64,000 nucleotides of DNA from CAIVVT01 sp052145115 (GTDB taxonomy: Bacteria; Acidobacteriota; Terriglobia; Bryobacterales; Bryobacteraceae). Every line of letters begins with the position of its first letter. Within the stretch, counting starts at the first letter, position 1. The stretch covers positions 1 to 64,000 of the forward strand of contig JBKQPG010000094.1 of the NCBI GenBank assembly GCA_052145115.1. Direction: 5' to 3'. The position numbers and the translations under genes were made by a program. The notes under the pieces are model-generated. The model had not been told where the DNA came from. It ran no database searches and saw only the letters and a program-made list of their open reading frames with translations. This document shows positions 57,611 to 64,000 of the stretch, piece after piece.

Positions 57611-58441
57611 CTAGAACCAAATTCTTCGCACGTCCTCGATGACTTCCTTCGCCGCCATCTCCATCTGCTCGGCGCCCCATTCAACGTCGGTGTGATATCT
57701 GGGGTCCTGAGCTTCCCGCAATGTGTAGTCAGGTGTGGGAGCGCAATCGAAGGTATCGCCGTCCACGATGGCATAGTCCACATTGCGCAGCTTGCCTTCG
57801 GCCGGCAGACGGTAGATATCCGTGCAGCCCGGCCAGCACGATTCCAGCATGGAAGTCTCCTCGGAGGCCGCGTGGCCGATGGACCCGGCCAGAAGCGAGC
57901 GCGGGAACCCTGGGTACACCCAAAACACGCGCTGGGCATTCGAGGGGCCATCGTTGTAATCGTGGCAGATGCGGTTCAGCACATCCTTCTGATTGTCGGC
58001 CCCGTGCCCGTTGACGACCAGCACGTGCTGAAAGCGCATGCGATCGAAGAGGATCCTCAGAATGTCCCGCACTACCAGCCCGAAGGTCTCTTCACGAAAA
58101 TAGGCGCTGGCCACGGAGTTATTGGGAAAGTCCATACCCTCCACGCGCGCCTCACGGTCAAAGCCCAGCGCCTCAAGAACCTTGGCCGGGCGCTGCCGTT
58201 CCGTACTTACCCAAAGCGGCGGGTAGTAAGGACATTCCAATTCCCGTGCCAAACGGCGTGCAAAGGCATGCGCCAGCAAGTTGTCGCAACCCATGGTCAG
58301 GTGCGGGCCATGCCATTCCAGAGGGGCCAACGGCAAAATCACCAACCCATTGCGCGCTCTCGCCGCCGCTATCTCGTCGGGGAAGAGAAACGCCATATTC
58401 CAGTCGCCGTCGTCGATGGGCCGTTTCCTTGTCGAAGTCAT
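57611..58441 (-). CDS. Creatininase-family amidohydrolase
   Basis: Metal-dependent amidohydrolase of the creatininase superfamily, 276 residues. Metal and catalytic residues of the family are present: Glu and His in LPLAPLEWHGPHLTMGCDN, Asp of the same loop, NGHGADNQ, and HAASEETSMLES (Glu). The family includes creatininase, formamide-type hydrolases acting on heterocycle or peptide biosynthesis intermediates (such as MftE) and archaeal riboflavin-pathway enzymes; which branch is not determinable here. It is the first gene of the minus-strand group with the split transporter and DegT aminotransferase; the 260-bp gap to the transporter may hold a separate promoter. Confidence 0.85.
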   Translation of the reverse strand: MTSTRKRPIDDGDWNMAFLFPDEIAAARARNGLVILPLAPLEWHGPHLTMGCDNLLAHAFARRLARELECPYYPPLWVSTERQRPAKVLEALGFDREARVEGMDFPNNSVASAYFREETFGLVVRDILRILFDRMRFQHVLVVNGHGADNQKDVLNRICHDYNDGPSNAQRVFWVYPGFPRSLLAGSIGHAASEETSMLESCWPGCTDIYRLPAEGKLRNVDYAIVDGDTFDCAPTPDYTLREAQDPRYHTDVEWGAEQMEMAAKEVIEDVRRIWF

Positions 58442-58653
58442 AATTCCGCACTCCTCGGTTCATTTCGCCCGCGAGCACCGCAGCTCCTCTGATCAACGTC
58501 ATCAGGAACGCCGCCGGTAGCTCGTTTTTGCATGGCCTCGAAGAACCCTCGGTTGGTCCAAGGATAGGTCGCCAGGAGGCACTATGGCAAGTGGTCAAAG
58601 GGCCGGCAGGCGAACATCGATCGGCTCATGCTCGCGCATTTCAAGGCCGCAGC

Positions 58654-58682
58654 AGTTACAAACTCAGTCACAAAAATGTCAC
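58654..58682 (+). repeat. Short tandem motif AGTYACAAA
   Basis: AGTTACAAA (58654-58662) and AGTCACAAA (58666-58674) with a 12-bp period, followed by a partial TGTCAC (58677-58682). It lies in the 290-bp gap 58442-58730 between the creatininase and tRNA-Leu genes, which otherwise shows only the terminator hairpin. Could be a binding site or recombination-related; meaning unknown. Confidence 0.25.
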
Positions 58683-58694
58683 ACGGGAATTTGG

Positions 58695-58718
58695 GGGGGC
58701 CATCAACTAATGGCCCCC
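58695..58718 (-). terminator. Hairpin downstream of tRNA-Leu
   Basis: GGGGGCCAT (58695-58703) pairs with ATGGCCCCC (58710-58718) around a 6-nt loop, 12 nt beyond the tRNA 3' end on the minus strand. No strong U-tract. Confidence 0.5.
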
Positions 58719-58730
58719 AAAGAGATAAAT

Positions 58731-58817
58731 TGGTGCGGGGGGGGGGACTTGAACCCCCACGGGATTGCTCCCGCTAGCACCTCAAGCTAGTGCGTCTGCC
58801 AATTCCGCCACCTCCGC
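58731..58817 (-). tRNA. tRNA-Leu (anticodon GAG)
   Basis: Class II tRNA on the minus strand: acceptor GCGGAGG, D-arm GTGGCGGAATTGGCAGAC, anticodon stem-loop CTAGC-TTGAGGT-GCTAG (GAG at 58783-58781), long variable arm CGGGAGCAATCCCG, T-loop TTCAAGT, with CCA encoded. The 3' half of the acceptor reads CCCCCGC, giving an A-C mismatch at the fifth pair inside a run of ten C residues (58746-58737). This may be a real variant or a homopolymer sequencing error (CCTCCGC expected). Confidence 0.93.
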
Positions 58818-58967
58818 AATGCCGCTCCGCCTGCTGCGTCCCCTGTCCAATGCCAGGGCTCGATTCCGAGGCGGGCTCTCGTGTCCAGTATACGATGCCC
58901 GCTGCGCCGCTATCCCTGCGCGAAGCTCGGCCCCGCGGACTGCGACACCTGCGGCGCCTCCGCCCTA

Positions 58968-59333
58968 TTACTTGGTCGGCGCCTGAGAGGGCCTCGGGAT
59001 CGCCTGGACCGGCGGTCCATTGGGCGGCCTGCGCCGGGCCGGGGCAGGCGCGCTGCTGGAGGGAGTTGTATGCTCCAGAACCGACGAGCCTGACGTGCGG
59101 CCGAGCCGCGTGTACAGGATCGATAAGGTCAGCGACGTCACCATGAACACGGCGGCGGCGATCGTGGTCGCCTTCGAAAGAACCGTGGCCGAGCCGCGCG
59201 GGCCGAACGCGGTCTGCGAACCCATGCCGCCGAACGCGCCGGCCAGATCGGCCGCCTTGCCGCTCTGCAGCAATACTACGATCACGAGGAAGAAGCACAC
59301 AATCACATGAACGATAGTCACCATGGCGATCAT
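58968..59333 (-). CDS. secG: Preprotein translocase subunit SecG
   Basis: 121 residues from ATG 59333, with AAGGA upstream; the longer frame to 59435 is not needed. Two membrane helices (about 3-22 IVHVIVCFFLVIVVLLQSGK and 50-72 TIAAAVFMVTSLTLSILY) are joined by the diagnostic loop LAGAFGGMGSQTAFGPRGSATVLSKAT. A Pro/Ser-rich C-terminal tail (about 80-121) is longer than in E. coli SecG and typical of some phyla. Part of the SecYEG channel in the inner membrane. Confidence 0.93.
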   Translation of the reverse strand: MIAMVTIVHVIVCFFLVIVVLLQSGKAADLAGAFGGMGSQTAFGPRGSATVLSKATTIAAAVFMVTSLTLSILYTRLGRTSGSSVLEHTTPSSSAPAPARRRPPNGPPVQAIPRPSQAPTK

Positions 59334-59443
59334 CAGGGTAAGTCCTTCGGGAGAAAGCCCGCGCTGAGGCGGCGGCCGTCTAATCAACCAGTATAGCGAA
59401 GCAGCGGCCGGTTGTCGGCCCGCCGATTGCGCCACCGCGACTA

Positions 59444-61204
59444 CTAGCGCTGCTTCCGGCCGAGTTCCGCGGCCCGCGCCAGGTCCTGCGCAGCGCCCTG
59501 GCGATCGCCCATCTGCCGTTTCAGCACCGCGCGGTTGAGGAAGGCGTTTTGATAGTCGGGCTTGAGGGCGATGGCCCGGTCGAGCGCCGCCAGCGCCTCC
59601 GTGAAATGCCGCAGGCGCATCTGCCCGTATCCCAGCGCATTCCAGATCAGGGCATCCGCCGCATCCGCCGCCACGGCCGACTTGAGCTTGGAAACCGCCG
59701 CGGCGAACTGGTCATTGTCCAGCAGTTCCCGCGCCTCGCGATGGAGCTGAGCCGCGGATGCTTGCGCGGGCGCGGCCGCGGGCAAGCCGGCCTGAGAATC
59801 GGCGGGTCCGGCCGCAGGGCTCGCAGGTTGCGCGGCCGTTTCGCCGGGCGGCCGGGCGTTCAACTCGGACTGGGGCGCGGCGGAGGGAAGCTCCGGCCGC
59901 AAGGCGACCGCTGGCGGGGCGACAGCCTGTGCCGGCGGCATTGCGCCCCGGGCGTCGGCATTGGCCGCGGTTCCGGCTCCCGCCTGGTCGCGCGCAGGAG
60001 ACGCGGCTGCAACCGTCTCCTTCGGCAGGTTCTTCTCGACGTCCTGCAGGAGCCGCGTGGCTTCCTCGAAGCGGGCACTGAGCTGGAGAGCTTGGTGCAG
60101 ATCGTAGGCCGCTTCCGCGTATTGTCTCAGCGTGGAATAGACCACCGCCCGCCCGTACCACATCACTGGGTTCTGGGGCGCGAGCTCGACCGCCCGCGTG
60201 CGGTCGGCGATGGCCTTGTCGGGGAATCCCAGCGCCAACTGCGTCCCGCCGCGGGCCAGCCAGACATAGGCGTTTTTCGGGTCCAGTTCCACGGCCCGGT
60301 CGCGGTCGGCGAGCGCTTCCTGGTGGCGTCCCAGGCGGTCCAGCAGTTCGCCCCTGGCCAGCAGCACGCGCGGGTTGTCCGGCCGCCCGTTCAGCGACGC
60401 GCCGTAATCCGCCAGGGCCTCGGCCGGGCGCCCGAGCGTGTCATAAGCCGCGCCCCGGAAGGCGTGCCCTTCGGCATCGTCGGGCTTCAGCCGCAGAAAG
60501 ACCGACAGGTCGCGGGCGGCTTTCTCGAACTCTCCCAGTTCACCCCACGCCACGCCGCGCCGGAACCAGGCTTCGGCGAACTCCGGCTTGAGTTCAGTGG
60601 CCCGGCCGAAATCCTCGATGGCATCGCGCTCACGCTTCATCTTCACGAGCAGCAGGCCGCGCGCAAAGAACGGTTCGGGAGCATCCAGCCGCAGCTTGAT
60701 GGCGGTGGCGTAGGCTTGCAGGGCGCCGTCATTGTCGCCGGCCGCGCCCAGGGCGTCGCCCAGTCTCTTGTACAGGCCGGTGTTCTCGAGACCGCGCTGG
60801 ATCGCGTTGTGGTACGCGCCGGCCGCCCCGCGCCAGTCCGCGAGAGCGCTCAGGCAGTCGCCATAAGCGCTCCAGGTCTCCGCGTCGCCGGGTCTGACGA
60901 CCAGCGCCGAGGCGAAATCGCGCGCCGCTTCCCGTTGCTGGCCCGTCTGGAGCAGCAATCGCGCCCTGTGCTGGAGGCCCTCGGGATGATTGCGGTCGGC
61001 TTCGAGCAGGTCATTGTAGGCGCCGATCGCCTCGGCCGTCTTGCCTTCCTTCTCGAAACGCAGCGCCCGCTCGTACAGCGGGCGTGTTTCCCTCACTGGC
61101 GGATTGTTGTCGCCCGCAGGCGGCACCTGGGCCGAAACGAGCGCAGGGCCGAACGCCACGGCGCCCGCGAGCAGTGCGCAGAATCGAAGGCCGTACATTC
61201 CCAT
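59444..61204 (-). CDS. Exported TPR-repeat protein
   Basis: 586 residues. Signal peptide (LRFCALLAGAVAFGPALVSA). Roughly ten TPR units occupy about 40-400 (RALRFEKEGKTAEAIGAYNDLLEADRNHPE, WSAYGDCLSALADWRGAAGAYHNAIQRG, PFFARGLLLVKMKRERDAIEDFGRATELKPE, HAFRGAAYDTLGRPAEALADYGASLNG and so on). A low-complexity Ala/Pro region (about 400-480) follows, then two further TPRs before the end. Protein-interaction scaffold of unknown partner. The next gene downstream is secG; the ligase-acyltransferase gene lies 7 nt upstream of its start, so the three may form one transcript. Confidence 0.85.
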   Translation of the reverse strand: MGMYGLRFCALLAGAVAFGPALVSAQVPPAGDNNPPVRETRPLYERALRFEKEGKTAEAIGAYNDLLEADRNHPEGLQHRARLLLQTGQQREAARDFASALVVRPGDAETWSAYGDCLSALADWRGAAGAYHNAIQRGLENTGLYKRLGDALGAAGDNDGALQAYATAIKLRLDAPEPFFARGLLLVKMKRERDAIEDFGRATELKPEFAEAWFRRGVAWGELGEFEKAARDLSVFLRLKPDDAEGHAFRGAAYDTLGRPAEALADYGASLNGRPDNPRVLLARGELLDRLGRHQEALADRDRAVELDPKNAYVWLARGGTQLALGFPDKAIADRTRAVELAPQNPVMWYGRAVVYSTLRQYAEAAYDLHQALQLSARFEEATRLLQDVEKNLPKETVAAASPARDQAGAGTAANADARGAMPPAQAVAPPAVALRPELPSAAPQSELNARPPGETAAQPASPAAGPADSQAGLPAAAPAQASAAQLHREARELLDNDQFAAAVSKLKSAVAADAADALIWNALGYGQMRLRHFTEALAALDRAIALKPDYQNAFLNRAVLKRQMGDRQGAAQDLARAAELGRKQR

Positions 61205-61211
61205 CGGATTC

Positions 61212-63764
61212 CTACAACGAGCGTACGCGCTCTTCCAGCATACGCGCCTGCGCGGCGAAGTCCTCCCCCTCGAGGCACAGCGGCGCGCCGATGGTAACCC
61301 GGACCCGGCCGGGCCGCGCCAGGCCCGAGTCGGGATGCAGCACCCGGTTGACGCCGCGCACGCGGATCGGCACCACGGGAATCCGCAGGCGCGAGGCGAT
61401 CATCGCGACGCCCGGCTGGAAGGGCAGGATCGTCTCGTCGCGGCTATGCCGGCCCTCGGGGAAAATCAGCGGGCACCAACCCTGCTCCACCGCATGCCCG
61501 AGCACCCGCAGCGCCTCGCGCGTGCCGGCCCCGCTCTGCGGGATGGGCAGGGCGTTGAACATCAGCAGCGAGAGCCAGTAGTTCAGCGAGTTGGTGAACC
61601 AGTGGAACAGCGAGTGCTCGCGCGGGTGGAAGTGAGCGTCAAAGAACTCCAGGCGCATGGCGGGCGCCAGCCTGTGCCGCCAGCTCCAGCCCAGGGCGAT
61701 GAAAATCACCGGCGTGTCGAAGTAGCTCTGGTGATTGGATGCGAACAGCACCGGCCCGCGCAAGCCGCGCAGATGATCCCGCCCCTCGACCTGAACCCAG
61801 GCGAAAATCCGCGCCAGGTTCAGCACCCACAGGTTGAGGTTGACGACGCGGAATGCGTTGGCGAGCCAGTGCCGGTTCCACTGCGGATAGTGGAACGGCT
61901 CAGCTGCCGGCGGGGGTTTGAGCTGCCCGCTGCGCAGGGCCTCCAGGTCGGCGATGGTCCGGGTGGACGCAAAGACCGTCTCGTCCACGGGCGCACCGAG
62001 GGTATGCTCGAGAGCGACCAGCAACTCGACGCGGTCGAGCGAGGACAGCCCCAGATCGTCGAGCGAGGTGGCGCCGCTGACCGCGCGCCCGGCGGTCCAC
62101 TTCTGGAGCAGCTCTTCCACGCGGTCCGCGGAACGCCGGGCGGCCGGCGCGGATGCCGGCGGGGCCTGGCGCGGCCCGATCAGCCGGTCGCGGATCTCGC
62201 CGCGCTTCAGTTTGCGCGTCCCGGCGGTGCGCGGCAGCTCGGCGTTGCGCCACAGCGTGTAGCCGCGGATCTTCTGGTGGTCCTCCAGCGCCGCATTGGC
62301 GCGGGCCACGATCGTCTCGGGATCCGCGCCCGCCTCCAGGATGAGGACGGCGTGCACCAGCTCGCCGCCCGGAGCCGGAAGACCGATGACGGCCGCGTCC
62401 CGCACGCCGGGCGCGCGCAGCACAACCGGCTCCACGTCCTCCGGGAAGACGTTGCGGCCGTCGGCCAGCACGATCATCTCCTTCTTGCGGCCCTTGATGA
62501 TGAGATGCCCGTCCGCATCGAGCCGGCCGATATCGCCGGTGTGGAACCAGCCGTTCTGAAAGGCGGCGCGCGTGGACTCCGGATCGTTGTAGTAGCCGCT
62601 GGTGACATTGCCCCCGCGCACCAGCACTTCGCCGTCCGCGGCGATGCGGATCTCAACCCCGGCCAGCGGCCTGCCCACCGTGCCCCGCCGCGCGTGGAAG
62701 GGATGATTCAGGGTGACGATGGGCGCCGTTTCGGTCAGGCCGTAACCCTGGATGACGACGAAGGGAAGGTTGGCCCAATACTGCTCCAGCGAGGCGTCCA
62801 GGGCCGCGCCGCCGACAATGAAGCTCCAGAATTTCCAGCCGAACAGATTGTGGATTCTGCGGTAGCGCCACCAGCGCCACCAGAATCGCTCGCCGGCCGG
62901 CGCGGGCTGCGCGGTCTCGGGGTGGAGACCCACGACGTACTCGCGCAACACCTCGAGAATCTTCGGCACCGAGACCAGCACGGAGATGCGCCGCGTCTTG
63001 ATCTGGCGCACGATCTCCTGCGGGTTGTGGCTGCGCTGGAAGATCACGGTGCCGCGAATCATGGGCGTGATGAACAGCGCCATCGCCTGCCCGAACATAT
63101 GGCTCAGCGGGAGCAGGTTGAGGAAGCGGATGGGCGAGAAGGGCCACGCGTAGCGGCGGTGCTTCAGAACCTCGCGCTCGATGGGAACGATGTTGGCCAG
63201 GATGTTGCGATGCGTGATCAGGACGCCTTTGGGCTCGGCCGTCGCGCCGGAGGTGAACAGGATCTGGCAGATGTCGTCGGGCCGGGCCTGCGCTTCCTCG
63301 ACCTCGCACTGGGTGTCCCAATCGAGAGACGCCAGCCGGAACACGGGCGGGCCGCCGGGAGCGCTGCGTGGCGGCAGTGGCACATCTTCTCCGATGAGGA
63401 TCGCCTTGGCCGCGGTGATGCGGACGACGCGCTCGAGGAACTCGGGTGAGTGGCGCTCGTCGATCGGCGCGACGGCGACGCCGCGCAACATGCAGCCCCA
63501 GAAGGCGGCCACCCAGGCCGGGCGGTTTTCGCTCCACAGGACCACGCGGTCGCCAGGGCCGATGCCATGGTCGCGCAATTGCGCCGCGCAGTTGCGGGCG
63601 CAACGGGCGAAGGCCGCATAGGAGTAGCCGCGCGGGCGAAAGCCATCGTCATAGACGAGGTATTCGCCGCGCAGCTGCGCCACCGTCCGGAAGTAGTCGA
63701 GCAGCGTTGTGCGGACCATGCGTGGTGCGTTGCGGCCGGCCTTTTCGGACCACCTGCCGGTCAT
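61212..63764 (-). CDS. AMP-dependent ligase - acyl carrier - PlsC acyltransferase fusion
   Basis: 850 residues, three modules. (1) Acyl-CoA/acyl-ACP synthetase-type adenylation domain, about 15-545: ILFTSGATAEPKGVLITHRN, VIQGYGLTETAPIV, GWFHTGDIGRLDADGHLIIKGRKKEMIVLADGRNVFPEDVE. (2) Carrier domain, about 555-625, with the phosphopantetheine Ser near 573 in LGLSSLDRVELLVALE. (3) PlsC/LPLAT acyltransferase, about 640-850: FASNHQSYFDTP (NHxxxxD catalytic dyad) and FPEGRHSRDETILPF. Such fusions can activate free fatty acids, hold them on the in-cis carrier and transfer them to lysophospholipid, comparable to E. coli Aas but with domains in reverse order plus a carrier. It is the next gene upstream of the TPR gene, 7 nt. 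Confidence 0.88.
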   Translation of the reverse strand: MTGRWSEKAGRNAPRMVRTTLLDYFRTVAQLRGEYLVYDDGFRPRGYSYAAFARCARNCAAQLRDHGIGPGDRVVLWSENRPAWVAAFWGCMLRGVAVAPIDERHSPEFLERVVRITAAKAILIGEDVPLPPRSAPGGPPVFRLASLDWDTQCEVEEAQARPDDICQILFTSGATAEPKGVLITHRNILANIVPIEREVLKHRRYAWPFSPIRFLNLLPLSHMFGQAMALFITPMIRGTVIFQRSHNPQEIVRQIKTRRISVLVSVPKILEVLREYVVGLHPETAQPAPAGERFWWRWWRYRRIHNLFGWKFWSFIVGGAALDASLEQYWANLPFVVIQGYGLTETAPIVTLNHPFHARRGTVGRPLAGVEIRIAADGEVLVRGGNVTSGYYNDPESTRAAFQNGWFHTGDIGRLDADGHLIIKGRKKEMIVLADGRNVFPEDVEPVVLRAPGVRDAAVIGLPAPGGELVHAVLILEAGADPETIVARANAALEDHQKIRGYTLWRNAELPRTAGTRKLKRGEIRDRLIGPRQAPPASAPAARRSADRVEELLQKWTAGRAVSGATSLDDLGLSSLDRVELLVALEHTLGAPVDETVFASTRTIADLEALRSGQLKPPPAAEPFHYPQWNRHWLANAFRVVNLNLWVLNLARIFAWVQVEGRDHLRGLRGPVLFASNHQSYFDTPVIFIALGWSWRHRLAPAMRLEFFDAHFHPREHSLFHWFTNSLNYWLSLLMFNALPIPQSGAGTREALRVLGHAVEQGWCPLIFPEGRHSRDETILPFQPGVAMIASRLRIPVVPIRVRGVNRVLHPDSGLARPGRVRVTIGAPLCLEGEDFAAQARMLEERVRSL

Positions 63765-63771
63765 GCTGATT

Positions 63772-64000
63772 TTACTGGATCGTACTGGAGCCTTCCACGC
63801 CGATGTCGCCGGGGATCACATTGCGGTTGATGTAGTTGTCGAGGTTGATGACGTAAGTCTCCGGCGCGTCCACGAGAACCGGCGAGTGCGTGGCGCAGAC
63901 GACGCGGAAGCGCTTCCGGTCGACGAGTTCCAGGAGCATTTTCAGGATGCGGCGCTGGTTGGAAACCGAGAGCGCCATCTCGGGCTCGTCCAGCAGCAGA
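63772..64000 (-). CDS. AAA family ATPase, C-terminal part (cut by the window end)
   Basis: Only the last 75 or so residues are in the window; the 5' part lies beyond 64000. The visible part begins LLLDEPEMALSVSNQRRILKMLLELVDRKRFRVVCATHSPVLVDAPETYVINLDNY, that is, a Walker B (LLLDEPE) and an H-loop-like THSPVL typical of AAA_21/OLD-type ATPases. The function is not determinable. It ends 7 nt before the start of the ligase fusion gene. Confidence 0.75.
   Translation of the reverse strand, partial: LLLDEPEMALSVSNQRRILKMLLELVDRKRFRVVCATHSPVLVDAPETYVINLDNYINRNVIPGDIGVEGSSTIQ

Noticed and set aside
58584..58790. Plus-strand open frame ending in GGGDLNPHGIAPASTSS.
   Set aside because: It is the antisense of the tRNA-Leu gene, a well-known false ORF type.
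1..64000. CRISPR arrays, transposases, integrases, rRNA genes, duplicated tRNA ends.
   Set aside because: Scanned for regular repeat-spacer arrays, DDE or recombinase motifs, rRNA stretches and copies of the tRNA-Leu 3' end; none seen.

Overview
The window looks like part of a GC-rich Acidobacteriota chromosome, most likely the Bryobacterales/Solibacter group. This is inferred from the gene repertoire: an Oar-type TonB-dependent receptor with an N-terminal carboxypeptidase-regulatory domain, a CRTAC1 (FG-GAP/ASPIC-UnbV) protein followed by a TPR protein, several Tat-exported Gfo/Idh/MocA, GH42 and TIM-barrel enzymes, a PEP-CTERM protein, and a coproporphyrin-type haem pathway. No phylogenetic marker was available to confirm it. 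There is no rRNA, CRISPR array, complete insertion sequence or integrase. One tRNA gene (tRNA-Leu, GAG) is present.

Layout. 1-6700: a cation diffusion facilitator, a uridine-kinase-like protein and smc with an unusual head insertion, then a frameshifted DUF3303 gene. 6668-14799: a minus-strand run that reads MBOAT acyltransferase, two SGNH proteins, a stand-alone acyl carrier protein, a KAS III homologue with Ser in place of the catalytic Cys, and an M1 aminopeptidase. This run resembles a Dlt or Alg type surface-acylation system with a different acyl supply. 14901-31700: periplasmic and carbohydrate enzymes (MBL hydrolase, URO-D family protein, GHMP kinase, Gfo/Idh/MocA, GH42, mutarotase-like protein, TIM barrels), an adaptor plus ABC ATPase pair with no permease, SppA and a FliA-type sigma factor. 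31964-38900: PilZ protein, NTF2 protein, M28 peptidase, coproporphyrin ferrochelatase, two tandem cyclophilins, ChdC/HemQ and a PEP-CTERM protein. 39236-43252: a NarL-type two-component pair divergent from an M3 oligopeptidase. 43253-44002: a repeat-rich spacer. 44003-54846: DUF669-like protein, CRTAC1/TPR pair, TonB receptor, TPR protein, small lipoprotein and a membrane-bound putative regulator. 55144-58441: a DegT aminotransferase, a split EamA transporter and a creatininase-family hydrolase, lying against the 3' side of the tRNA-Leu gene. 58968-64000: secG, a TPR protein, a ligase-ACP-acyltransferase fusion and the end of an AAA ATPase gene.

Regulation visible in the sequence. Many genes have a -10-like hexamer (usually TAGAAT) with little or no -35. 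In several cases this hexamer ends only 6-8 nt before the likely start codon and no Shine-Dalgarno sequence is present, which suggests leaderless transcripts. Two promoters (upstream of the TPR gene near 51750 and the membrane regulator at 53530) carry clusters of the palindrome GTTCNGAAC at the same distance from a TAGAAT hexamer, which points to a shared regulator. A dispersed double-hairpin element occurs three times. The most promising candidate for an undescribed system is the MBOAT-SGNH-SGNH-ACP-KAS III operon.
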